From positions 7,327,373 to 7,391,372 of the forward strand of contig JAKSZT010053881.1 of assembly GCA_026826555.1 (NCBI GenBank): a stretch of 64,000 nt of DNA. Direction: 5' to 3'. The translations under genes and the position numbers were made by a program. The stretch's first letter is position 1, and each line of letters opens with the position of its first letter. Below the pieces are notes generated by a model, which was given only the letters and a program-made list of their open reading frames with translations, searched no databases and was not told the origin of the DNA. Source of the stretch: Tolypeutes matacus (lineage: Eukaryota; Chordata; Mammalia; Cingulata; Chlamyphoridae). Below are positions 10,864 to 22,263 of the stretch, piece by piece.

Positions 10864-12889
10864 AGAGAAAGAGAAGGGCGGGAGAGAGAAAAATTTAACC
10901 AGTGCAAGTAAGTGATATTACTCACCATTGCACTTACTGATCCTATGGCCCTGAATAAGCAACATTTGGGAAACCATCATCTTTTATCATCTGTTCTGTC
11001 ACATGGACTCAGTTTCCCTGTAGTGTGAACATATTGCTGTGCTGAGTGGGATTCTCGTGTTTAAAGGTACATATTTTTCCTACAACATGGTTCCTAAACC
11101 CAGTCAACTATTTTATCTGTGCTTAACTGAAATAGCTGCAAATCTGTTCCAGTGCTGGAAGAAAAAACTTGTTATGTTGGAATCAATGAAAGATGATATA
11201 TTAGTCTGTAATGTGACCCCTTCCTGAGAGATTTTCAAGGGTAACTTTGACTATACCAGACTAAGTGGGATACAAGAAAACATCTTTATGTTTCTCACCT
11301 GTGCCTTCAAATATGTTCTGTTGGCTTTCTCTCACCCCTTGGAAATATCTTGGGCATATTCTATAGCTTATCCAGTCACCTTCAGTTTTAAAGCAGTCTT
11401 ATTTTCAGGTATTAAAATGTACAATTCAGTTAAAATCACAGCTTGAGCCCCACTAGAAAATCTGTAGGCCAGCAGAGGAAGACATGGAGTGTTTTGTTCT
11501 TTCACTATTATTCTGCTTTGTTCTTTGACTGTTCTTGCCCCATTTTTCTGCTCCTAGCTTTGAGGAGAGATGAGAGGTAATGCCATATGTGATGGGTGAG
11601 AATGAAATCTAGCCATTGGAGCCTACCATGTGACAGATGATTGAGTGTTGGCTCTCTAACTCTGAGAAACTATTGTGGGTTCTTTGGAGATCCCCATGGG
11701 GGCCTTCGAACTACAGTGTCTCAGTGTTTGTTATCCATTCTCTAACTGAGCTAATTACAATTCTTTTCTCAGTTCCTGCTTAGGGTGGTAGGCCATCAAC
11801 CTCTGTCTGCAGGTGTTGTCTAGCCCTGGCAGGTAGCATCCTTAGGCAAAAAGTTTTCAAGATGTTTTCTAGGATATTTCACTAAATGATACTTTAGTTT
11901 AGAAGAAAACTCAACATCTTTGCCCCACCAAACTCTAGAAGCATAAGCCACTCACACTGTGGTCTTGTCTTTTCCTGTCACTATGGTCTACCCAAGTCTT
12001 TATATTCACTCATAACCCCCAAACTCAGGGTACATTGTCAGCATCTCCCAGGAATTGCCCCAAGCTCAGGGTTGATCCAGGTATACTGGGGAGTCACAGT
12101 AGCTAGGAATCCAGGTTGGAGGCTAAGGTATCCGTCTCCTTTTCTGGAAGACAATCCCCATTCTCTACAAGAGATTTTCTTGAAGTTTCTTTTTTACTAA
12201 GGAGGGGTCACCCCACTTCTTTCCCAATGAAGGGAGTTGGGGAAATGCCAAAGTATGGTCTACTCGGCTGACCGCTTTTTACCTCAGTAAATCTCACAAT
12301 CTCCATTTTGAATAACTTTACTTCTCTTATAAACATGGATTTGGGTCACAGTACCAGTTTTTCTATCTTGTAGTAAGTTTTCCAAGGATGCCTAGTGTTT
12401 TTGTGTCATATGTATGAATATTTGTTACCAATTATTTTCAGCTTTGTGCTTTAGTTAAAATTCCAGGACAGTAGGAAAGTCCCTTTTAACATCTTGATAC
12501 AGTTACAGTTGATATTTTTTTTGTCTTGCGTGCAAATTTTAAAAACCAAATTCTCACTTAATATGTAATTTCACTATATACATAAATGCTCAATACATAT
12601 TTGTAAATTGAACCAAATCCATGTCCATGCTTTGGGTCATGTCAAGAGAAATCATGTGACTTTCAGAAAATCTTGCTTCACTGATGTAAGATCAACTCTT
12701 AAAATGAGTTATTTCATCTCATAGATGAAATTATGAGAAAGAAATTGTGAGTAGAAATTATTTCATCTCCTACTTTTCAGAAAAGGCCAGTCTTCCAGTT
12801 TTCAGAAAGTACCTAATGACATATAACTGCCCCTCAAATCTGTCATAAATAGCACAAAAAAGGAAACTATCAATAAAATTTACTAATGA
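10864..12889. other. Mostly unique AT-rich stretch
   Basis: No gene seen. The purine-rich start (10859-10890) adjoins the LTR. The part at 11600-12320 has a slightly different base composition and could be an unrecognised old LTR, but I cannot assign it. Short open frames here lack any recognisable domain. Confidence 0.35.
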
Positions 12890-14681
12890 ATTAAAAATTA
12901 CCCTCCTAAATAAAATATGGCAAGTGTGATCCAGCATTTGAATATGATTAAATGGATTCAATTCAGGAATACAAGGATAATTTATTATTAGGAAGTCTGT
13001 TAATATAATTTGCCATAAAAATAGGTCAAAGGAGAAAAACTCAGTAGATAGTAAAAAGATATTGAAAAATTAAACATATATTCCTGATGTCTTCTTATAA
13101 TATAAATAGATGGATTCTCCCTTAACATGATGAAAAATATCTTAATTAAAAAGCCAGCATCATTCTTAGTAATTAGGTATAAAATACTAGAAGAATTCTT
13201 ATTAAAGCCTAGAACAAGATAAGTTGCCAACAATAATTAACATTAACATAATTAACATTGTTTTAAAAGCACTAACCAATGCAATTAGAAAAGAAAAAGT
13301 ATTCATACATAAATATTACTACTGAAGAGATTTACAAAATTAAGTCATTATTTTTCTATACATATATAATTATATATCTATAAAATTTAAGAAAATCAAC
13401 TTGAAGAAAACCTTTAGAGACAATAAGAGAAATGAGTAGGTAGCTGGTTATGTAATTTAATACACACAAATCAATAGCTAACACAGAAATAATAAATGGT
13501 TAAAAGATAAAGTGGAATGAAAATCCCATTTACAAAAACAACAATACCCAGTAATAAATTTAACAAGAAGGTACAGGAACAATATGAATAAAATTTTATC
13601 TCTTCTTGAGAGAGAACTTGAAAATAGTTTGCTATAATTGACAAGAATAATTACCTCTTAACTCTGTCTTTGAGGTACAAAATCACAATTCAGTAAAATA
13701 AACTTTGTTGAGGGACACAAAAGAAGATTAATAAATGGAAAAATGTGTCTTGTTCTTGGATAAGGAGACTGAATGTTGCAAGCATGTCAGTTCTCCCCAA
13801 ATTCATCTAGATATTCAAGTAATTACAATAAAAATACCAGCTTGTTTTTTTAACTTGAAAAAATGATACTAAAACTCATTTGGAAAGATAAACATGGGAA
13901 AATTCTAGAGATGAAAGAGGGGAGGACTAGCCTTGCTAGTTTATAAACTATATTACCAATAATCTATAATATTTAAGATAAAATTGACACCCTAGAAATA
14001 AAATTAAATACATACAGGGAATAATCCTTGACAAAAGAGGCTATTAACTGAAAGATTTGGTTGGAAACAACTGGCATTCTAGATGGAAAACAATTTTTAA
14101 TCACATTTATACTTTATATCCTTTATCAAAATAAAAACTAGATGCAAATATAAAAATTTTATTATAAAAGGTTTAGGGAAACCATAGTTGTTTGTTTTTA
14201 ATACTTTTGAATTCTAAGTATGGCACAAAACCTAGAAATCTTACAAAAATTGATGAATTTGACAATATAGATATTTAATACTTTCATAGAGCAAAAAAAG
14301 AGAAGAAAAGAAAAAGAAAAAAGAAAGGAAAATAGGTAAAGTTACAATAAAAGACCAAATACAAAACTGTTTTCTTGTTCTCCCAATTTATAGAGTGCTT
14401 TCAAAGTGTTAAGAAAAAGAATAACAGGGCATTAGAAAGATGGACATGAAGAGGCAAATTAATATAACTGAGTATCCTCACTCGCAATAAAAGAAATGCA
14501 AAGCAAAACATTGCCATACCATTTTAACTTGTTAGAGTGCCAAAGATTAAAAAGGATGATCATTTCCAGTGTTGGTATAGATATAGGAAAATAGGTGCAC
14601 TCATGCATTGTTGGTAGAGGTATAAATTGATGAGATGCTGTTTAGAGAGTAATTTGGCATGCTTTTTTGAAATTTAAAATG
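12890..14681 (+). mobile_element. Ancient L1 (L1M-type) ORF2 and 3' fragment
   Basis: Strongly decayed sense L1. It reads through the finger/RT area near 12960-13160 (counterpart of the ACAAGGATAATTTATTATTAGG and TTGCCATAAAAATAGGTCAAAGG motifs), the ORF2 C-terminal region at 13500-13980 (CTCATTTGGAAAGATAAACA) and the ORF2 tail at 14460-14660. Too many stops for any ORF. It resumes at 14880 after a SINE insertion. Confidence 0.8.
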
Positions 14682-14879
14682 AAGGGGGAGTGGAGGTGGC
14701 TCAAGTGATTAGGCACCTCCCTCCCACATCGGATGTCCTGGGTTCAGTTCCTGGTGCCTCCTAAAGACACAACACACAGCAAAGTGCAAACAACTAGGGG
14801 GTGGGGAGAAATAAATAAGTAAATAAAATAAATCTTAAAAATAAAATAAAATAAAATAAAATAAAATAAAATAAAATGT
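14682..14879 (+). mobile_element. DAS-SINE (second-monomer type) inserted in the old L1
   Basis: tRNA-derived SINE with box A-like GTGGCTCAAGTGATTAGG, box B-like GGGTTCAGTTCCTGG, GTGCCTCCTAAAGACACAAC, GGGGTGGGGAGAAATAAATAAG and a tail of (AAAAT) repeats. It matches the right half of the dimer at 35625-35980, so it is probably a 5'-truncated dimer or a free right monomer. Old L1 sequence flanks both sides. Target duplication is unclear (perhaps AAAATG). Confidence 0.85.
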
Positions 14880-15370
14880 GGGGATTCTTTGAGCAATTCC
14901 ACTTGTTGGATTTTTTTTTATCCTGCATATATATGTATTACATTCATTGCATTGTTGTCTGTGATAGCAAAAACATTGGGGAAAAGACCCATAAATGCTT
15001 ATCAAGTGGGAATAGCATAAATGAACCATGCTATGTTCATATTAGTGATCCATTAAAGAGTTTGAGACACATATAGAGGTATTGATAGGCAAAGATGTCT
15101 GGGTTGCATTATTATGTGAAAAAAAGCAAGCAGCAGGAAATTATGTTAAGTATGACCTTATTCGTAGGGCAAAAAAAGGATACCCACCAATGCGTGTATG
15201 TGTTTACATATGGAAGGTTTTCTGAAGGAGTCACAAGAAACTGTGAGTAGGACTGAGTGGCTGGGAGGGAAAAGGCTTTTAAAAAATATTTGTAATTTGT
15301 AATTCTCTACACTATTTAAATTTGTTGTTGTTGCTTAACCTGAGTAATATTACTTTTACAATTTAAACAC
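14880..15370 (+). mobile_element. Ancient L1 3' end, continuation after SINE
   Basis: Continues the element at 12890-14681: AGCAATTCCACTTGTTGGAT, GATAGCAAAAACATTGGGGA and ATGTGAAAAAAAGCAAGCAG are the usual L1M ORF2-end and 3' UTR blocks. It fades out at about 15370. Confidence 0.75.
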
Positions 15371-15384
15371 TAGTTAGAAAAGTT

Positions 15385-15850
15385 TAAAAATTAAAAAAAG
15401 CCCAGGGCCTATAGCAGAGGCTGTTGGTGCTCTGCCCAAATCCCCCTCCTCTTCCACTTCAGTGCACCATGGTGCTTGACTTCCAACTACTGAGGCCTGA
15501 AGCCCTCTGTTTACCCTTGCAGAAGGCATTTACAAATGCGAAAAAATTAATGCCCTTCAGGAGCAACCTCAACCAATGACTGAAGAGGAGCTGGTGTATA
15601 AATACTTCAACTCCCTCACTCCTCGGATGGTGCAATCTTAAAGCTTGTGTTCTATACTAAGTGTCCCTAGTAGGATGAAGTTCCAGGTACCCAAGGTGGT
15701 AAGTGGCTTGACAATGCACTGCTTGTTGGCTCCTTTCTCTTCCCTGTTTCATCCGCTTACCGATGTTTTCTTCACCTTCCAAATAAATGACTGGCACCCA
15801 CAGCCTTGTCTCCCGGTATGCTTCTAGGGAAACCCAGAACTAGGACAGGG
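15385..15850 (+). mobile_element. Ancient ERVL-class solo LTR (LTR33-like)
   Basis: Order of signals fits an old LTR: GGTGCTCTGCCCAAATCCCC near the start, a promoter-like region with GTATAAATACTTCAACTCCC around 15594-15613, the polyA signal AATAAA near 15782, then CCTTGTCTCCCGGTATGCTTC and GGGAAACCCAGAACTAGGAC, typical of ERVL LTR 3' ends. The family name is a recollection. Confidence 0.5.
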
Positions 15851-17764
15851 CCTCTCTGATTGCAGAGCAGCTCTCTCCAGGACCATCTCATGCCTGTATT
15901 ACCCAGGTGTATATAGAGGCCACTGAGGGGGTGTTTTAGCTTGTGGGAATTCAAAACATCCTTCATGTGCTAGACCAAGAGCTTCTCAAAGTGCCAGACT
16001 GGTAGGCTGCAAGAGTGAGTTCCTCTGGATTTTTCTCCTGAGTATTCTGTGAAGCTGAGGTAAGCTAATGGGCTAAAGAATTCAGACCTAAAATATTCAG
16101 AGAGCTTACCTGGATGGTTTCTTGGTATCTTCCATTTCCCTGAGCAAACATATTTATTCTATACAATGTGGTTGGGAGTGGGGGACCCTCAGTGTGGAAT
16201 CTGAGGACCTTTTCCAGAGAGTATGGTGGAGGTGTTTGTCCCAGGTCCTGAGTGTCCCAGTCACAATTCGCCTTTACCCACACTTGTGTTCCACCAGGAT
16301 TTATGGAGCTATCAGCTTATAATTGGCCTGAAGGGCTGAGTTCAGTTACAGAAACTGAATTTTCTTCAGTTCTTGTGTTTTGAACAGTTGAGCGTTTTAC
16401 AGCTAGGTTGGTGAAAGGTGTTTATGCTATTGGTGTCATGAAACATTTTATAGGGAGGGATAATTGAGTTTGTATTTTTACTAGAAAATAATGCTATCAG
16501 TCTGTCTTTGGGGACCAAACCAGGAAAGAGCTCAATTAAGGATTGGAATTCAGTGATGATCAAAACTGCATAGAGCCAAATGCAGAAAAACAACAAGACC
16601 AGAAAAGGAAAAAACTAATTTCGAGTCTTCTGTAAAATTCTGACCAGAACAATGGAACAGTCAAGGACATTATAAATCCATTCATTTATTTCAAAATTTG
16701 CAAAACAAATCCCTTCTTACACATAGTATTTGTACAACATGAAATTATTATTCAATAAGTTGACATTTTAAACCTATTACTGCCTAAACCCATCTATTAC
16801 TGAGCTATTCAGAGCACTAAGTTAACATTTACCAGAACATTCATCCTCACATCATGGGGAGATCAAGCTGAAATCCTTTATTTCATATTCAGATCTTGCC
16901 GGGTCAGGATTGAAATTGGCTACCTTTCTGATACTTTACTGAAAAGCCACAGTGAAATCCACCAAAGAATTATTATCAAGTTACTGCAGTTATTCAGCTA
17001 GATGTTGACTTTGATATGTCAAATCTCTGATCTTTAATAGAAAATTGATGGTCATGCCCTGAGGGTCAGTCATAGGCATGACCAGGAGAGGCCAAGGTTT
17101 GCATTAAATTACAGCCTGACTTGTGGTCTCATTCCCTGGCAGCCAAAGTCAAACAAAGCAAATGGATCCCTTGCTAGTTGGCTCTCTTCATTGTTTTGTG
17201 TTGGCATATGGATTTAATTCTGTAATGGGGGACTGCTGGGCACAATCTGCCTTAATGATTTTCTGGAGAGAGTTTTTTCTTAGAGTACCCAGAAGTGTAA
17301 TAAAAGAAAAGCAACTGGTGCAATTTTTCTTTTTCTCTACCTTGGATAGTGGCGTTAGCAGCAGATTGATTCTGCTACTAGAAATCATATGAAGATATTA
17401 AGTTATACCATAAATCAGTTTGTTTTTAGAGGATTGGCTTTCTCTATGTTGGTGGGTGAGAGAAAAGGAAACCGTCGCTCCTGAGTAACTCAATCATGGG
17501 GTGAGTTACTCGGCCCTAATGTTCCCTAGATTTGAGTTGGGCTAAAATGGACTCTTTCCGTAATGGTAATTGCTCCTATTTCTGGTATCAGAGGCCAGAA
17601 GGCTGGGGGAAATTGGTGGGAGAGATCATGATAAAAGCTGTGTGGTTTTCATGGACAGTCCAGTGTCAGCACAGGGGCAGCGGCTGGTGATGGAGATCTC
17701 AGTGCCCCTGCATGCATCATAGACGATGATGGGCAAGGATGGACCACCACGCCCACTCCACCCT
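15851..17764. other. Unique stretch, no gene
   Basis: No recognisable repeat apart from short A/T tracts. Open frames up to 89 codons (for example 17123-17392) lack recognisable domains and overlap on both strands, as expected by chance. Nothing regulatory is clear. Confidence 0.4.
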
Positions 17765-17850
17765 TTGTGAGACGGATGAGGATGCCGAGGCCCAGAGAGT
17801 TTGAAGGATTTGTTCAGAGTCTCAGAGAGACTGAGTCCCCAGTCCAGTCC
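17765..17850 (-). repeat. MIR SINE fragment, antisense
   Basis: Antisense MIR core (GATGCCGAGGCCCAGAGAG and a degraded AAGGATTTGTTCAGAGTC). Confidence 0.55.
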
Positions 17851-17904
17851 AAGCGGCCGTTAAGCATACATCAAAAGAGAAATAAAAATAAAATGGCAGT
17901 CAGC

Positions 17905-18035
17905 TTCATTTTCTTGATACTATCATTCTCTGCCTCAGTTTTCTCATATGTGAACTATACTCTGCTTTAGGGTTGTTGTGAGGATGACAAGTGAGAACCT
18001 GCTCTATAATAGGTGTGAAATAAATGTTGGGGGTA
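17905..18035 (+). repeat. MIR SINE fragment, sense
   Basis: CTGCCTCAGTTTTCTCATAT and GGGTTGTTGTGAGGATGACA are the sense MIR 3' half. AATAAATG near 18020 marks its end. Confidence 0.7.
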
Positions 18036-18589
18036 GGTTTTTGGTAGCTTCTCCAAGGACAAGGGCTCACAGGACATGGACCCTTGGCTCAGGTGGGCTG
18101 TGACCATTAGGGGATGAAGTTGGATTTGGGGCCTCGTCTCCTTTCTGCCTACTCAGAAGCAGCAGTCTCTGTGTTGTGCTGAACTGGTATCTGTGAGGAA
18201 ATGGGCACAGTCTTGCATGTGTTGTTTTAACTGGTTGAGCAATCATTTTCTGGGTGAAAACACGCAGGGCCCATTTTGGATTCCAAGTGTTTGGTTGGTC
18301 AAATCCACTTCTAGTTCCATTGCTGATATCTAAAAGAAGGGGGTCTTACCTGTAATTTGAGGATGTTTTTCTAGAGAGCCGTTATGTGAGGTGGGGACAA
18401 GAGCACATTGTCAGGCCAAAGGAGGCCAACAAGTTATAACATGTATTATTCATGTGACTAGAGACACAAGTGTGCAAACAACTCCTCAAAATAGAGTATG
18501 TGATTGTAACTGCTTCACTTTTTAAACTGGGTTGATATCTGTATATTTATTTCTAAAATACCCTTTTGATGCCACCATGTCTGAATATG

Positions 18590-18725
18590 TTTTGGTGAGC
18601 AAATACTACTACTACTAATATTAATAACAATGGTTAAATTTTTTGAAAGCCTTATTGTACAGCAGACATTGTGCTAGACACTTTATGTGGATTTCTCGTC
18701 CTCAAGAATGAGAAATATTCCTATT
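18590..18725 (-). repeat. MIR SINE, antisense, left part (split by L1)
   Basis: TTAATAACAATGGTTAAA and GTGCTAGACACTTTATGTGG match antisense MIR. It is interrupted by an L1 tail and resumes at 18900. Confidence 0.65.
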
Positions 18726-18899
18726 TCTTTTATTATTATTATTATTGTTATTATTAGAGAAGTTGTAGGTTTACAGAAAAATCATGCAGAAAATATAGAG
18801 TTCCCATATACAGCACCCCCCCCAACAGTTTTCCCTGCTATCACTTTGCATTAGTGTGGTGCCTTTGTTACAATTGATTTGTACAATTGATTTCTTTTT
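18726..18899 (-). mobile_element. 5'-truncated L1 3' tail, antisense, with target duplication
   Basis: A 174-bp antisense L1 3' end. A T-rich (TTA)n tract at the left is its reversed tail, followed by GAAGTTGTAGGTTTACAGAA and GAGTTCCCATATACAGCACC, matching the reverse complement of about 4880-5000. Flanked by a perfect 12-bp duplication AATATTCCTATT at 18714-18725 and 18900-18911. Inserted into a MIR. Confidence 0.88.
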
Positions 18900-18965
18900 A
18901 ATATTCCTATTCTGCAGATGGGGAAAATAAAGCTTGGGAAAGTGAAACGGCAGGTGGCTAGCAGC
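18900..18965 (-). repeat. MIR SINE, antisense, right part
   Basis: Continuation of the MIR at 18590-18725: ATTCTGCAGATGGGGAAAAT and GGGAAAGTGAAACGGCAGG. Confidence 0.6.
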
Positions 18966-19139
18966 CTTCACATCCAGGCATGTCTGTGCCTTGCCGTGCT
19001 TTTTGCTGGTGCAGTGGGCAAGAGGGGAGAAACACAACCTTTTGCTTTTTTTTTTTTCCCCCCAGCATGTCTCTGAAACTTTGGATGAATGAATAGGAGG
19101 TAAACTAACATTTATTCTGTAATTTCCAAGGGTCTTGCA

Positions 19140-19310
19140 TTCATGCATTCAAGAAACATTTGTTATGATTTGGGTACCTGCAGCAAACCCTGTGTGAGGT
19201 GCTGGAGAGACAAAAATGGAAAAGTCCAGACTCCTGTCTAATTAATTCAATCAAGGTGCAGACTGCCTTGGCTAGGAGAGCATGATACAGTTGTAAAGAG
19301 GCTAAAAATT
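19140..19310 (-). repeat. L2 LINE 3' end fragment
   Basis: Antisense L2 tail: CATTCAAGAAACATTTGTTA, GTGAGGTGCTGGAGAGAC, and a CTTGGCTAGGAGAGCATGA body. Confidence 0.6.
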
Positions 19311-19635
19311 TGATATCTTGCCAAAGAAGAGGATATGAAAAAATTGGGTTGGGTTCTGTAAGGGACATTTTTCTCCCTTTCGTTTCTGATGATTATGTTC
19401 TTTAATACAAATATCCAAGCTTTACCTTTGGGAAAAGAAAACACTGTAAGGATCTTTTAAAATGTACTTTAAGGAAGGCCTTCTTCCAGGTTTGTGGGGG
19501 TGAGCACTGGAAATGACTTTCATGTGACAAACATTCATTAAATAATTTCAAAATTATCCATAGGGAGGCTTTTTAAAATCCAGGGTCAACTGAAGCCACC
19601 CAAATTTTCAATGGGTACTATCTCTGCCCCCCTCC

Positions 19636-19661
19636 AAAAAAAAAAAAAAAAAAAAAAAAAA
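19636..19661. repeat. Poly(A) tract
   Basis: 26 consecutive A with no recognisable retroelement body upstream. Confidence 0.95.
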
Positions 19662-22235
19662 GATGAGTGTGTTTTAATGATATAGCAACACTAAATGTTT
19701 TCCCTGCATTTTAAGGCATGGAACTCTCATAGAGCAAGTGCTGCCTCACAGCCAGAGCTGGCCCCTTCCTCACCCTGCCCCTTTCATCTCCCTTTGTTCC
19801 GTGTCTATGCTGAGGCTGAGATTTCCCCACCTCTCTCCATCTTACTGTGGCTCTGAAAGATGATTGCCTTCTGGTGAAGCCCTTTCCCCTTCTTCTGTAC
19901 CCAAGCTCCGTGTTCAATGAACATCAAAAAGCCTTATCATACCCTGATGGTTTAAATCTTTAAACAGAGCGTAACAGCCGGAGTACATCCAGACCGCTCA
20001 CATCCTAGAGCCTTGTCACTATGTGTTCCTGCAACAATTACCAGGAGAGGGAGGCTGCGGAGTGAATCAAGTAGTGAGTGTTGTCTCCCCGGACTCCATG
20101 CTGATGCTCTGATCAGGACTTCAGCAAAATTCTGTTTGAAATGAGAATAGACTAATTTTCATCCGACTCTTCTCAGAGGAATCCCATGTGGTCCAACTCG
20201 CCAAGGGTCATCATTAGAAAACTGCCTTCAAAAGAGCTGAGGCTTCTTGTGGCAAAGCTCTTTCCCTTTGTTAAATTTATAAACATTTATGTAAAAATGT
20301 ATACATTAATTGTTCAGGCTTTTCTCAGCCTGGAAAGCTATGCCCAGGAATGTACTTGGGGGAAATAAAGTCCTAAAAATACCCCAAGTCAGGATGAAAA
20401 TGGACTCGTTTTGACTGAAAATTCATAAGAATTCTGTGATCAAAGGCAATTCTAACTCCCAACTGTTCAAAGGGACTTATATTAAAAAAAAATCAGATGT
20501 GACCAAGAATAGAAAAGAACTCATTAAGAGCTTAATGAGATGGTGACAGGTGAAGTCATCAGTTGCTTAAACACTGTAATTTTTTTCCTTTCAAAGGAGT
20601 TACTCATTTGTTTTCCTGGATTCAATTTAGATTTTCTGTAAATCATTATAAAATGCAGAAAAGTTCATCAAAGGGGGAAATTTTTAATTTGGAATCACTG
20701 GGCGTCAATGTAATTAAGAAATTGCCGTCACCACTTGCCCCTAACCTCTGTAAGAGGTATTTGCAAACATAGCCAGGGAAACAAATAATTGAATTGCTTC
20801 TCCTTTCCCATCTTCAACGGTTTCTTTGGGAAGGAGAACCCATAAGAGTGAACAAGTGTGCCAGAAACGGCCTGGTTTGTGGAAGTTTAACAGTAAGCCT
20901 CATAACCCAAAAGAGCAGGTAAGTTTTTGCTGTCTTTTGAGACATGAAATATTGAACTCTAGATAGGTATGACTGCATGCCTTTTTATGGCTTTTGTTTT
21001 GCTCCTCTGGTGTTTATAAAATACCAAAACAAAGCAAAAGAAAAAAAATTTTCCCTAATTCTCCTAAGCAGCTTAAATCCCCTTTCACTTTCCCCAGGCA
21101 AGACCGGATTCTCTTGCATGTTTCTGTGCTCTGACCTTCCTGACGTTGGTCTCCCAACACTAGTAGCCAGTTTTTTTATTCTTTAAGTGCTAGAGGAGTC
21201 ATGAAAAATTCAGACACTGGGTTTCCCTGAGACCAATCTGGTGGCTCTTTCTTTGTGCTAACTGCTGCTTTCCATGCATCATTCAAAAGGTACATACCAA
21301 GTCGTCAGCCCCTGAACCAGTACTTGGTGTTAAACATGAATATTTGTAGCTTAACAAGAACCTAAAAAAAAAATTTTTTTTAAATTAGTATTTGACAAGC
21401 CCAAAGAAAGGCACAACAGGTCCAGAAGTGTCCATTCAAAAGGTTTTTTTATTTGTAAAAATCAAAACTTTTTGCACAATTGGGGTGATTCTAAGCCACA
21501 CAAGGTTTGCTTTAAAAAAGCACTGCTTACCAGATTTCCTTCCAGAAACATCGATTATTATTACACCGTCGCAAATATGGCAGTGAAGTTGTTTTTTATG
21601 TGGATGGCGGGAGGAATATTCATTCTACGCATGTGCCGCTAATCTTATATGACCAGGAAACAAGAGAGAATAAGACTTATTCCAGTTGTTCATCAACTCT
21701 ACCCACAATGGCAAAATTGCCTTTTCCCACATTTCTTAATTAGAATTAGATTCAGCTTAGAACTAATAGAATCTCTTATTAGTAACAAAAAGAATGACTG
21801 GTTCTCCAGTTCAAGTGGCATATCTGCATAACTTATAGCCTTAAGAGCTTATAGTCCCTGGTACTCTTGGCTGACTGCCTTTAACTCTCCCATATTAATG
21901 AGTTGTTCTAAATTTAGTCTGCTGCGACAAACTAATATTAATACAGTATTTTATGGCCCAGAGCATTGTTAATACATAGGAATGAAACCCAGAATCAGAA
22001 GAAGGGGGAGAAGGAGTGAGATTACTTTGTGTGATTGTCAAGATATAAGATAATCCAAGTATGTAGATATTAAGACTTAAATATAATACACTGCTTATGG
22101 ATTTATATTATGTGAAACATTTTCTATTATTTCAAATCCTCATGGCATTAGTTTCCTATTTTCAGGGGTTTATAACTTGGCCATACAAATTCAGTCTGGG
22201 CTGAAACTTGGAATTCAGAGTCTTAACCTGGGGAT

Positions 22236-22263
22236 ATTTATTTATTTATTTATTTACTTATTT
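22236..22263. repeat. (TTTA)n microsatellite
   Basis: Short tetranucleotide run of about seven units, slightly imperfect. Confidence 0.9.
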
